Of a stretch of DNA of 64,000 nt, positions 12,312 to 23,612 are shown in pieces. Numbering within the stretch: the first letter of the stretch is position 1; the number at the start of each line of letters is the position of its first letter. The translations under genes and the position numbers were made by a program. The notes beneath the pieces were generated by a model. The model did no database searches, was not told the origin of the DNA, and saw nothing but the letters and a program-made list of their open reading frames with translations. Source of the DNA: Siphonodentalium dalli (taxonomy: Eukaryota; Mollusca; Scaphopoda; Gadilida; Siphonodentaliidae); the NCBI GenBank assembly GCA_032622095.1, contig CP136061.1, positions 263,844,077-263,908,076 on the forward strand. Direction: 5' to 3'.

Positions 12312-12535
12312 GTACACACGACGCATTGTTCGTAGACGGTACAAGTCGCCACGATGGTGGAGCGTCATGGAGGCGCCACAATGGACAGATGATAAGTTGG
12401 ATTAGATGGGGGCTTGGTGAACCAAACAGTCTCAGCGAGGAATGTTCCAGCTTGCAGGCGACCTGGGGTTTCTACGTGAATGACATTAAGTGTTCACAGG
12501 AATACGACTGTGAATACATATGCCAGATTGAGTGA
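12312..12535 (+). CDS. C-type lectin C-terminal exon with EPN motif
   Basis: After an acceptor ending ACACAG at 12306-12311, two bases complete a codon, then the frame reads THDALFVDGTSRHDGGASW, followed by WIRWGLGEPN, SSLQATWGFYVNDIKC and a final EYICQIE before the TGA at 12533-12535. This is the second half of a CTLD. EPN is the calcium and mannose-type specificity triplet, and VND stands where WND supplies further calcium ligands, so a sugar-binding lectin is plausible. Domain and stop are clear. The phase (previous exon ends with one base) is the same as in the other lectin, so the cluster shares a gene plan. The matching first-half exon was not found; it may be lost or too diverged, making this an orphan exon or part of a pseudogene. 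Confidence 0.75.
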
Positions 12536-13006
12536 CATTCCAGAGAAAAAACGGATATTTGGGTTCATTCGCCGATAACGTCGGTCTATCTGTAAACTAA
12601 AACAACGATAGCTTCCACTACCATTGCTTGTTTGTTTGCCTTCAGGGAAAACAACATGCTGCTGTATATATCCGGAAGACCGATGGCAGAACTTTGTATA
12701 ATCTGAACAATTGAATTCGCACAGCACTGCAGTGAGACATACGCTCTTCACGTTAGCTATATCAGGACTATAATAGTAATGAACGCTCTTTATTTCCCCC
12801 GTGCTGATAATAAACGACTTCCTTTGTTCTATGACTTGTATGGTCTTCTCTTCGTTTATAAATTCCCAGAGCGTACATTTAGTATTGAAAAAATAGTGTT
12901 GGTGTCCCTCTAAAACATCGAAAAGAAATGAAATTAATGCATATAACTGATCTGCTTCCGATGATGCCCCAAACATTAGCAGATTTCCATGAGATTTAAA
13001 TAACAA
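12494..13006 (-). CDS. Unidentified 170-codon open frame, convergent with the lectin exon
   Basis: This is one of the longest non-repetitive frames in the window. The peptide starts MLFKSHGNLLMFGASSEADQ and has a Cys-containing middle (VCLTAVLCEFNCSDYTKFC). Its 3' end overlaps the lectin coding sequence by 42 bp on the opposite strand, so it covers what should be the lectin 3' UTR. I recognise no family and no splice signals tie it to other exons. It starts 13 bp from the terminus of a Helitron-like element. It may be a chance frame. Confidence 0.2.
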   Translation of the reverse strand: MLFKSHGNLLMFGASSEADQLYALISFLFDVLEGHQHYFFNTKCTLWEFINEEKTIQVIEQRKSFIISTGEIKSVHYYYSPDIANVKSVCLTAVLCEFNCSDYTKFCHRSSGYIQQHVVFPEGKQTSNGSGSYRCFSLQIDRRYRRMNPNIRFFSGMSLNLAYVFTVVFL

Positions 13007-13018
13007 TAATATCAGTAA

Positions 13019-13375
13019 CTAGCTGATGTGCCCGACTTCGTCCGGGCTATTTAGGGATTTCTTTTTGATCCCCTCCGTATGAGCGAGGTCAAGGACACGA
13101 TCGTACGTGAAATTGTACCCGCCCATATTTTTCTCGGGATCAAAGTAGGCCTACAAACCAAATTTGAGTCGGATCGGTCGAGGTCCAGAAACATGCCTAC
13201 ATGAGCGTATATGAGCGAGCTCAAGGTCAAGGACACGGTCGCACGCGAAATTGGACCCACCATCTTGTTCCCGGGATCAAAGTAGGTCTACATACCAAAT
13301 TTGAGTCTGATCGGTTAAGCAGTTTTCGAGTCTATAACACGCACACACAGACAGACATACAGAGGTTATACTATT
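13019..13375 (-). mobile_element. Helitron-like non-autonomous element
   Basis: Read on the minus strand it ends with the hairpin GCCCG-GACGAAGT-CGGGC (13047-13030), seven bases, then CTAG (13022-13019) followed by T. This is the Helitron 3' architecture: GC-rich hairpin, CTRR, insertion before T. The interior has AAAACTGCTTAACCGATCAG and CAAATTTGGTATGTAG and a GTCTGTCTG tract near the far end, the layout of widespread invertebrate Helitron repeats. The middle is internally duplicated (GGGATCAAAGTAGG at about 13137 and 13271). The 5' TC end is not resolved. Confidence 0.6.
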
Positions 13376-16300
13376 ACCATAACACTCGAAGTTGCATACC
13401 TGTTTTATTTTACAATGCAATACAAAAGTTTTTGAATATATATTCTAGTTAGCAGGGTTATCCGCAGGCTGAGAAGTATTCTAACATTCGATGGTTTCTA
13501 ACTCTAACTAGGAATGCAACACTTGAACTAGGTCAAAAGTCCTAAATTCTGGAAATCTTATTTGAAACTCCGTCCTGTGGCTAGGAATTTTCCAACTGGT
13601 ACCAAAAGGTTTTCAACTGTGCAATGTAAACACCGCCTATGGTTGACATTTTCCAGCTTAGTGCTATTTCAGTTTGAATATGTTACGAAAAGTAGCTAAA
13701 TATTCAACTTTTTGTCGGAAAACATTCCACACAAAATATCTTGTGGAAGTTAAAACTATCATAACTGGTTAAAGAGACATACATTTTAGTGCTCAAACCA
13801 AACCTAATATATATTATGTGTGTGTTTGGATATATATTATAACTATTTTTACAGACATAAGGCGACCAGTTAGCTCAACATAATATACCCCACTTACGTC
13901 TGCCTCATCATAAATACAAGCTGTATCATTATATACATGCAGTTACATGTGTATCACATGCATAATATTGGAGCTATATCATTTGATTATATAACACATA
14001 ACTACATCTGGAATGTATGAGACCGACATTTAGTTATGATTTATTTATCAATAAACCTATGAACCTTTGGAACATTTTGACATATCGAAGTTTAGAGTAA
14101 TTAACGAACCAGAGCAAATCCACTCACACGAGAGTAGCTGTGGATTTTTTTTCTTTTTTTTCTTTCTATCAAAATCAGTTTATTGATTCCCTGGTATTTC
14201 TTCTAAATAAGATTCGCAAAAAGCTATATTTCCTGGGTTCGTCGAATGAATGGACCCCAATCGTAATTTCGAGTATAAATTAGGCAGATCGTACTGCCGG
14301 GTACTCTTGATCGACAGCTTGACTATTCATGGTTATAAACTACTAGTACCAACATCAAAGTGAAAATAGTACCTTGTCGAGAGGGGAACGGGAACATCTT
14401 TAATGAATTTAACCAATTTATTTCTTTTGTTGACGCTGGGTGAGCACTGCGGCGGAAATAATATACTATACCGAGAAGCGTGTCCAGTTCATAGCTGTTC
14501 ATTTCATTCAAAGGTGTCACCGTGTCGATTTCAACGAAAATCGACGAACAACGTCATCGTGTAACCTTCCCCATTGACCGAATTTGCCTGAATGTATCTT
14601 CTGCTTTGTTCATAATTCAGTGTTTAATTTCGTTTCCATGGCGAAAATAGTATATTTATAGATTATAACATACATGTATGTACTATATAGTCTTATGAGA
14701 ACAATTAATTCCTTATTGAATATATATGTTATTTCGCGTCGCACAGTACTGCACCGTACCAAGTGCTATACATTAAATGCCCAGTAGAACGGTAAATTCG
14801 TGATGACATTCTTATTATATTTCACATCAGGAATATCGATCACTTTTTACTCGCCCCCGATGTGTGTAGACTGTAGTTACAATAGTGTCGTTATTTATTG
14901 TGTCTTATTTTCTCAATAAAAGGTAAACTAACGCAACCAATGAACTTGCATTGTAATTCAATATTCATAATTCTCATTTGCAATACCAGTAATCGAAAGA
15001 TAGAGGAAAACAAATTTCCGATTACGACATTAATGCTTTAAGCCCACCGATCTACTGTGCGACAAAGGAGCTCGCGAAATTCAAAACAGTTGCGTTGTAT
15101 TAGATAATAATTGGTGACGTCACAAAATCAGATATAGTCTATATACGACCCAAAGCGTCCGGCTTTGGTTCGTTATAAGTTGTTTTCAAATGTTTTCCAA
15201 GAGGCGTGTCTGCGATACCTGCATACACTATATGAAAATCCCTTATGATAATAATTCAAGCGTGCCTGTGTATATATGTCTAGTCAAGTGTGGCGAAAAC
15301 AGTGGCCCAGAGATGACATGGCAACTTCAGTCTTGTTTGATTCTGGACCTCAAATCCAAATGACGTCATGAAACATGTCCTGACGTCTGACCTGGTTTTG
15401 ATTAAGCTAAACAAAGGAACTGGTCTACATTTGATATGATATAAATCAATACTGAAATGGTTCTTTATCACATAGGACTTCTTTGGAAGTAATGACGTAA
15501 CCAATTTCATTTTGATCCGTTTGGTTCATTGCCGATAACGCGCTTTAGCAATCTCCACACCATTGTGTCCCGTTGCTAACCAGAAGTCAGGTCATGAAAT
15601 AATAAATCTGTACCCGCAAACCGATTTCGCTCTGACCGTTTAGGAGTAATCATATGACGTAATCATTCAACTGTACCCAATGTATAGACAACCAATCGTG
15701 CGATTGCTAATTATACTAGCACCTAACATGAGGGCAGACAAAGCTGATATTAGGTTGTTCTGAGCAAACTTCAACCATACGAAGGTTCGATGCGACGAAT
15801 TATGCTATATGTGGGAATAAGAAATCCTATGTCATTTTGGAATTTCTTGGGGAAAAATCAAGTTTCCTTTAATTATTACGAGATATAATGTAAGCCACTC
15901 GTCAAACATTTGTTTTGTACCAGAAATCAGTAAAGTGTAACGATTTCTCATGTCATAAATTGTTAGATATGGTGTACTTTCCCCCTTTAAAGCATGTCAC
16001 ACATGTCACCTACACAATTTCAAAAAGAAATTCCAAACAGAATTTGAGAACATCCCCATTTGTTTTTAAATATCATACAAAACGTGCGGCTATGCCTTAA
16101 GACAATTTACTTTACGCATGTTTTACGTTGTGACAAACTTCTCTCAATTGAGATCAAATGCACAAGTTGAGTGAATTTATCGACTAATACTCCTGATCAT
16201 TGACTCATTTCGAGTTCTAGATGTTCTGTAACTGTTTTTTTTAATAAATGTTTTTACCCAAAGATATACATATATAAGCGGTCATTTACTTACAGGTGTG

Positions 16301-16670
16301 CATTGAAACATTTATCAGTGGGCCTTGTGGGGGAGGGGTAACCAAACCAACTTACATTTATGCATACATTTGACTGGTGCACGCGTTCCAGACGACGACA
16401 TGCAATGTGCGTGTGGGCGTCTGGCCTACTTTCGTACCACTAGCGGCAATATGTATGATGTTGTCTAAGAATAGTTACTGTAATCGATCAGTTGCTGGTA
16501 ACGTTGTCTTGATCTCGACGTTGACATAATTTTTCTAAAAAATTTGCGCCACGGAAAGATCGAATATAGATGTTCTGTAACTGTTGATAATGGGGAAACA
16601 TTTGATTGATTAATTGGTTGCACCCGCCCAGCTATTTGTTTACATTTAGTAGTTTCATTAGAGGTAAAAC
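13376..16670. other. No gene seen; weak degenerate repeat at 15280-15700
   Basis: Only short random frames. At 15280-15700 phrases such as AACCAATTTCATTTTGATCCG and AATCATATGACGTAATCA recur, reading like one or two units of the degenerate arrays seen elsewhere in the window. Confidence 0.4.
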
Positions 16671-16944
16671 ATATCAAATCCAGTCGGAAGTCGGGATTTT
16701 TTTACCCTGTGCCAATGCATTCTCTAATATATGCGAGTCGACCATAGGTCGCCTCGCATATATAAGAGAATGCATTGGCCTAACAATTTTTTATCATGTT
16801 TTTTAAATAAATGTTTCTTACAAGTTTTAGGACATAACATAAAAAAAACATCCATTACCCTGCAGGGAGCCCCACACATATATAGAAGCACCTAGAATAG
16901 TGTCGTCTGCTCATGTTTGTCTGGGGCTCTGTATGGGTGAAATT
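16671..16944. mobile_element. Partial GTGACC-type MITE with one hairpin
   Basis: It begins ATATCAAATCCAGTCGGAAG, carries one 69-bp palindrome at about 16712-16780, then the spacer and a block ending CTCTGTATGGGTGAAATT. All of this matches the left part of the full element at 46368-46825. The outermost GTGACCCGCC and the right half are missing. Confidence 0.8.
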
Positions 16945-18167
16945 CATGGTTCGGATAGATCTTATTTGTTCGAAACTTATTCTACTTTTTATTGTAAAAA
17001 TGGCACACGATTATTGTGTTTGCAATATAATTTATAAGAATGCATCTTTACATTTTTCACCCACTGACCGACGCGCTTTTCCCAGTGGGTGTCTATACTC
17101 GTAGGACTTATGCGTTTCTGCTGAATTGAACTAGTGCCTATGCGTTTCTGCTGAGCTGCACTGACGTTTGATCGCAAAATAAAATTATAATCATTATCAA
17201 AGCACACGTTTGGATAACACCGCCATAAACAGTGACATATTATGATGTTGAGATCGTATCGTCAATAAAATTAGAGTTATAACTTATAAAACGAAGAATT
17301 ACTGTTAACGTATGTCTACCAATTGGGTAACTAGATTCGTGTTGAGCTTGAACTAGAGAAATTTCAATTTCAACCAATTGAAATGCCGTTGAAAACCGAA
17401 GGGTTAAGCGATTATCGCAATAGGATATGGGAACACCGTGTGCGTAACGTAACTATCACAAGTATAACGTACTCTGATAACAACTTATCGCCAAATTCAT
17501 GCTTCAAACAGTTTAAACATGTCATTTTCGGCTTCTTTTATTTTATTTTTATGAAAATGAATAATTAATGGGTGATAAATATGTAAATATGTATATAACG
17601 ACAAATAGAGTAAAATTAACCATTTTCCCGAGAAACTTAGGATAGGCAAGCCAGGTACAAAAATTGGTGAAATATGAGTACGAACGTCAACGTGTTCCCC
17701 TATCGTATTGCGATAATTGCCAACCGTCACTGCGAAGCGAAGCCTCCAATGGCGATTATTAATTAATTCATTTCGGCTGTTCAGTCTTCTAAGCTATTAA
17801 AACTTTCTTGGATATCTTGGACGGTGTTTTGGAAGGATTGTTCTGATATATAAATGTTGGATTAACCTTCCAAAAAGATGAGTTTGACACCTGCATTTCT
17901 TGGCATGAATGTTAACGAGCGCTCGTCTGCAAGTCATTGGCGAATCGGCGTGTTTTTGTGAAAATGTCACCAATATTTCTCCACTCGATTCTCTTAAAAT
18001 GCACCCTAATCGGTCAAATTCTTTTGATAATTCTATCTAAATACATCTTAGCTACTATTTGGATCTGCTGCCCCGGTCGAAAAAGGTTTAGTTTGACCAA
18101 AACGGCTATTGACAAAAGCTTGTTTACAAAATGCGTGTACTCGATGACCCGTCCTCGCTGTCAATTT
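16945..18167. other. No gene seen
   Basis: Short frames only; CTATGCGTTTCTGCTGA occurs twice at 17109-17155. Nothing else supported. Confidence 0.4.
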
Positions 18168-18710
18168 ATTATCGAAAACAAATTCAATTTCTTCCATCTA
18201 AAATATAATTACGCGCTTGACTCTGCCATTTTAAGAATATATAAGTATTACACACTGACACACCAATTCTCAGCTCAAAAATTTGAAAAATGACAGTTTA
18301 ATCGACATAAATCAATTTTAATGGGAAATCCTGTGTTAAAATAACTTAAATGTTATCATCGAAAAAAATTCATTTCTTCCATCTAAAAATTAATTACGTG
18401 CTGTACCCTGTCATGTTAGGAATATATAAGTATTACACACAGACACACGAAGTCTCAGCTCAAAATTTTGAAAAATGACAGTTTTATCGACATAAATCGA
18501 TTTTAATGGCAAATGCCATGTTAAATGTTATCATCGAAAAAAAATAATTTCTTCCATCTAAAACATAATTACGTACTGTACTGTACTGTATCATTTTAGG
18601 AATATATAAGTATCCCACGCAGACACACCAAGTCTCAGCTTAAAAAATTTAAAAATAAGAGATTTATCGACATAAATCGATTTGTATGGCAGATCCCATG
18701 TTAAATAAAT
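18168..18710. repeat. Tandem repeat, about 180-bp unit, 3 copies
   Basis: TTTCTTCCATCTAAAA at about 18189, 18372 and 18551, followed by GAATATATAAGTATTACACA and TTATCGACATAAATCGATTT, defines units spaced 183 and 179 bp. Confidence 0.85.
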
Positions 18711-19132
18711 TTCAGGGCCCTGCAAATGTTTTCTGAGCTGTTCCATATTGGGCACCAGAGTCCATATTTGACCGGTTCTACCTGATAATTGTGCGACAGT
18801 ACAGTCGCGTTACCTTATACGTCAACATTGGTCATTATCACCCGACAAATTTATTTCGGTATATCGTATCAACCCCTATTTTCCCCTGCGTAGCCTGATT
18901 AAGTGTCATCATTGGTCTTTATCGCTCCACTAATTTGTGTCGTTTCATCGGTATGAATTCCAAATCCAACTAGAGGTCAGATTCCATGGAATCAGATATA
19001 CTTCCATGGTATCCCATCCCATCCAATGTGAGTGTTATGCGTATATGTGTGTTTCTCTTCATGCGAATGCATATTGGTGCATTATGATCCGATGGCGCAC
19101 TTGCATTGACATTTCTAGATTCAATATATATT

Positions 19133-19520
19133 TTGGGACTTCTGTCTGTCTGTTTGTTTGTTTGTCTGTTAGCTATGACCGGGAAAACTGCTTGACGGAT
19201 TTTGACAACATTTGATAAATATGGGTGATTTTGTCCAGGGAGCGTTTTGGACGTGTAAAATCGTGACCCCCGACCTGACCTTGACCTTCAAAACGGTCAA
19301 TCCTAGGTAAAATCGGGTAAAACAGACCGATATCAACGAAATTTGACACCTAGGGGTACTTTTGTCAGGGGAGTCGTTTGGTGTGTCAAATCGTGACCAC
19401 GACCTGAAATTGACCTTCGAAATGGTTAGTTCAAGGTCAAATCGGGTAAAACGAACGGATTTCTACGAAATTTGATACCTAGGGAAACTTTTGTCCGGGA
19501 AGTGTTTTGGACAGGTCGAA
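19133..19520 (+). mobile_element. Helitron-like repeat fragment, 5' type end
   Basis: Starts with a TCTGTCTGTCTGTTTGTTTG tract, then GACCGGGAAAACTGCTTGAC and GATTTTGACAACATTTGATA, then units with TGACCTTGACCTTC and ATCGGGTAAAAC. The same sequence family lies in reverse at 58353-59035. The 3' hairpin is missing here. Confidence 0.5.
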
Positions 19521-19544
19521 TCGTGACAATATGTTACTTTTATT

Positions 19545-20700
19545 GTACAGCGGACATACCTATATAGTATATCGGTGAGCATGTTCATGCATTTGCCTTG
19601 CTTCTTGACAAGTCCGTTTGAATTTGCGTCATGAACAGAGGGTTTGAATTTGAATAATATATAGCACCCGTTACGTTATACGCTACCAGGGTTAAACCGT
19701 CCTATCTAAATCTTTAAAAAGCGTACTAATCTTGCGTTTAGATACTATTTATCACATCCACTCGTCGAAAAGTTTTTATCTCAATATCCGATTTTCGGAG
19801 TAATTTTCCCCATGTGATCTTCGGTGGAATTTGCCAAATATGAACCCACCCGACACAAACACTCTTTGAGCAAGTTGCGTTTATAGTACAGCGGTCAAAT
19901 TTTTTAGGCATATCTACATTATGCCGGTTTACATGCTCCAGTGTGAAACTCGCTCCTACATTAGCCCGTTTGGATTTGGGGCTAAAAAATCGGCTAGTGA
20001 TAGACTACATAAGTATACATATTTATGATATATAGCGTTGTCACGAGTAAACCGTTCCATCTGAAAATTAGAAAATCGTCCTCTGGATGCGCGTGAATAC
20101 TAGAAATCAGATGTACGCTTAAAAAAAAAATTATCTTGATGTTTGAATTTTCCCCCTATGCAATTTTCGTGGAATTTTCCTAAAGTCTCAACCCACACTG
20201 ACACGCATTCTCCGTTGGGCATGTTACATTTATAGTATAGCCGTCAAACTTCTGGGACGTACATAAAGTATGTCAAAGTACATGCTACGCCATTATCTTG
20301 CTCTTTAACAAGCCGGTTTGGATTTGGCGGGAAAAATAGTTGCAATATTTTCGTACCCCATAACGCGGAAAGTCCTGTGTAAAAACATTTTTAAGCGATA
20401 TATTCGAGTCCGAATCTCTCGTCCAATTCGGATTATGCAATAAAAAATTGAGAGCTCTGTACTTATAAAAAAAAAAAACCTTGGTTTATTCATCCTGGTG
20501 TATAGTTTGTCCATTTTTATGGGCGGTAACTCCTCAGGAAAAGCTCGGACACAAGTTTTGATGCCGTTGGTCTGTAGGGCATTTCGAGTTGTGCATACGG
20601 TCCAATTTTCGATGCTCTGCTCCTTATAATTTCCGAGATAATAAAATGACATGTTTTCGTATAAGGGGAGATAACTCTGCGAAGAAAGCGCGGACAATAT
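19545..20700. repeat. Diverged tandem repeat, about 343-bp unit
   Basis: Units start with a TATAGTACAGCGGTCAAA-like motif near 19545, 19888 and 20231 and continue with a CATGTTC-ATG...CTTGCT region and CCCGTTTGGATTTGG. The 130-codon minus-strand frame over 20305-20697 lies inside the last unit and is probably fortuitous. Confidence 0.7.
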
Positions 20701-20959
20701 TCGTTATGCGACTAAGGCATAAAACTCATTTGCCCCAACATACTTACCAACTGTTAGTTTTCTATTGCTCATACTTTCCGAAATATAGTGATTATAAAAG
20801 TGTTAAGTATTTTAATAATAATAATAATAATAATAGTGAAAAATATTTTTTTAAATTTCATTCCGTGGCGAAGCGTTCTGGCGACATCGCGATATCTTCA
20901 TTTTCAGTATCCCTTAGATGCCTACGTTCCCTAGAGATTTCACGGTCCTCCTCCAATTA

Positions 20960-21640
20960 GTTTCTGAGTATTTTCAATAAAACGGAAAACGGCCCCAATA
21001 GAAAAACAATATACTTCCTTGGTTACACCATGGAAGTATAATTATCCACATATAACCAACCCAACCTCTAATCCCGGTCCAATTTATTAATATTTTTCAT
21101 CGCTATAGTCACGATACGTAATATTTTATCGCGTGATACTTGTACTTATATGTTTATGGTATTACTATAGTATATGTATATCAATTGCTATTCCTTTCTG
21201 TATAATCCTGGTACCATCTATAGAGATAGAGATAATTTCAGATGCCCCCCCCCCCCAATTTTATATCATTTCTGCTTCAGTACAGTCGCGATGCATTACA
21301 TGGCAACATCGCTCCACTAATTTATGTCAGTTCATCGGTACGAACCCCTTTTTCTCCGAGTCCATATAAACAACCCAACATCTTATCCCGTACCACTATA
21401 GAAGTCCATAAATGACTATTCTGGCACTGTATAGAGATGACTAAGATTCTGACCACCCCCTATTTTATAGCCTTGTTGCAAAAGTAGAGTTGAGATGCAT
21501 AATATGTCAACATTGGTCGTTATCGCTCTACAAATTTATATCGGTTTAACCCTTAGTTCCCTGTATCGCCCACCCTCCCTCAATTTATTGTTTCATTTGT
21601 ATTATAGTCTCGTTACGTACACATTTTATCTCTTGTAACT
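20960..21640. repeat. Diverged repeat units related to 18770-18950
   Basis: ATCGCTCCACTAATTT-TGTC plus TTCATCGGTAYGAA recurs at about 18921, 21307 and (diverged) 21523. No gene seen. Confidence 0.5.
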
Positions 21641-21856
21641 TTTGCTTCAACACGCCGAGTTCCGCTGCAGACAATACAAAACTGACAACATTTTGAAATG
21701 TAAGCAGGCTTCAAACTCATCTTATCCAAGAAAAACTCTGGCTACATAATAAATGTGTGTATAAGGTGTACGCGCATTTGTTGCGTTAAAAACCAAAGGT
21801 CCCAAGCCAAGGTCCAAATCCCCAACACACTGATGTGAGGTTTAACTCCATCTACA

Positions 21857-21989
21857 TACAGTAATGTCCAAAGTAATTGATCACTTAACCACAGCATAAT
21901 TATGGGTATTTTTTCAGGATTTTAAATCCTGAAAAATTACCCATAATTATGCTGTGGTTAAGTGGTGAATTACTTTGGGCATTACTGTA
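21857..21989. mobile_element. Palindromic MITE, TA-flanked (copy 1)
   Basis: TA-CAGTAATGTCCAAAGTAATT at the left and its inverse ending CATTACTG-TA at the right make a 133-bp near-perfect hairpin including the TA pair. A TA target and CAGT start fit Tc1/mariner-type MITEs; assignment inferred. Confidence 0.8.
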
Positions 21990-22031
21990 ACCAATATAAG
22001 GATTTGAGGTTTAATGATAACTCAATCCTCA

Positions 22032-22164
22032 TACAGTAATGTTCAAAGTAATTGACCACTTAACCACAGCAGAATAATGGGTAATTTGTCAGGATTTTAA
22101 ATGCTGAAAAATTACCCATAATTCTGCTGTGGTCAAGTGGTCAATTACTTTGGGCATTACTGTA
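22032..22164. mobile_element. Palindromic MITE, TA-flanked (copy 2)
   Basis: Same element and same length as the copy 175 bp upstream. The right flank ACCAATATAAGGAT and a GAGGTTTAA motif are also shared, so the MITE and its flank were duplicated together. Confidence 0.8.
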
Positions 22165-23119
22165 ACCAATATAAGGATGTGAGGTTTAAAGGCACGTGAG
22201 GCCTTAGTTGTCGAAAATATTCATATTTGTTCCAATCACCGTAAACAGAAAAAACAGTAAAACGCATACAGTTTCGTTCATATATACCAAGACCATCGCG
22301 TGAACAGCATGTTATCATAAAGACCTACTATATTTTACCTAAGCAAGAGCCTGATTGTGTTACAGAAGAAAGCACAATGCTACTGGCTAATCACACAGAA
22401 ATGGCATAAACGCTCTTTAGTAGTTCCGTATCAGGAATTCACCCACAAAGAACGCTCTTTATGTTTACCATTATAATATAAACAAACACCAGAAAAGTAA
22501 CTTTTTATGCTTTTGTTTACACAACAATGGTCAACCATATGACAATAACATACTGTTTATGCGATATTTCTTATTTGTATACGGACAAAGTCTGTCTACA
22601 TTTTGATGTTCTTTCTGTTTGTGGTGGTTTTTGACGGTTGGAAATATTTTCACAGGATACTCACCGTCAAGGCCAACCGTACCTTTAATGAGAACTCCAT
22701 CCACATAACTAATAAATATGTGTGAAAATTGAACAAACAAAAATAAATTCCATGATGTCGTCCAATATGGACTGCCTAATTCTGCTCCAAAAACTGTACA
22801 TTGAATAGATGGATGTTTATTGGGGTAAACCGATTATTTCAATGATATTTTCATTAACTGGGATCCAAAACCCGACCTACGGGAGCGCGCTTCGCGCGCG
22901 ACTATCTTAAGCATATGTGCATATTTAATAAGCCAACAAATGGAATCCCAACAGAGAAGATTGGCGGGGGTCCCTTGCGCATAGACATCGTTGATGATCT
23001 CTATGGGAAACCACATTGACATTTAATAGAGAATTTCGATTAACTGCAATAACTTAAGGAATCTCTAATTATTGCTGCACGGTAATGAAAAAAACATATC
23101 GAATAGCTTATTATTTAAC
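22165..23119. other. No gene seen
   Basis: Short frames only. GAACGCTCTTTA and AAACGCTCTTTA occur at about 22409 and 22449; no other structure supported. Confidence 0.4.
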
Positions 23120-23612
23120 TAACCGAATAACTAATTGCGCTCAAGCCCAATAAGAAAATTCCTTAAGTTATTGTGCTTAAGTGAAGTTAGAGATACCTTA
23201 TTGCGCTTAAGCACAATATGATATTCCTGTGCAATAAGGAATATTCTTATTGAGCTTAAGTGTAATAAGACATTCCTTGTTACACATAAGCGAAATTACA
23301 TCCATATTGCACTTAAGCGCAATTAAAATATATCTCATTAGATCGCCCTTGTGCAAATAGTAGAATAATCCTATATTTGTTCCACCCATTGTACCATGGT
23401 AATGGACTACACCACCTGAATTACAGGGAGTTTATGTACACTATATAATATATTCCTTATTAAGAGATACCTTATTAAGTTTTATTATCTAAGCGCAATA
23501 TGAAAATTCCATAATTGCACTTAAACACAGTTAAATACTTCCATATTGCGCTTAAGCACAATAGAGATTCCCATATTGCACTTAAGCGTAGTTAGCTCTT
23601 GCGCTTAACTAA
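23120..23612. repeat. Cluster of palindromic TTGCGCTTAAGCGCAA-like motifs
   Basis: About eleven variants of ATTGCGCTTAAGCACAATA lie within 490 bp (for example near 23200, 23250, 23308, 23545 and 23577), in two groups separated by about 130 bp. The ideal motif is self-complementary around TTAA. Confidence 0.8.

Noticed and set aside
20305-20697. 130-codon minus-strand frame
   Set aside because: Lies within a diverged 343-bp tandem unit; a matching frame is not kept in the sister units.
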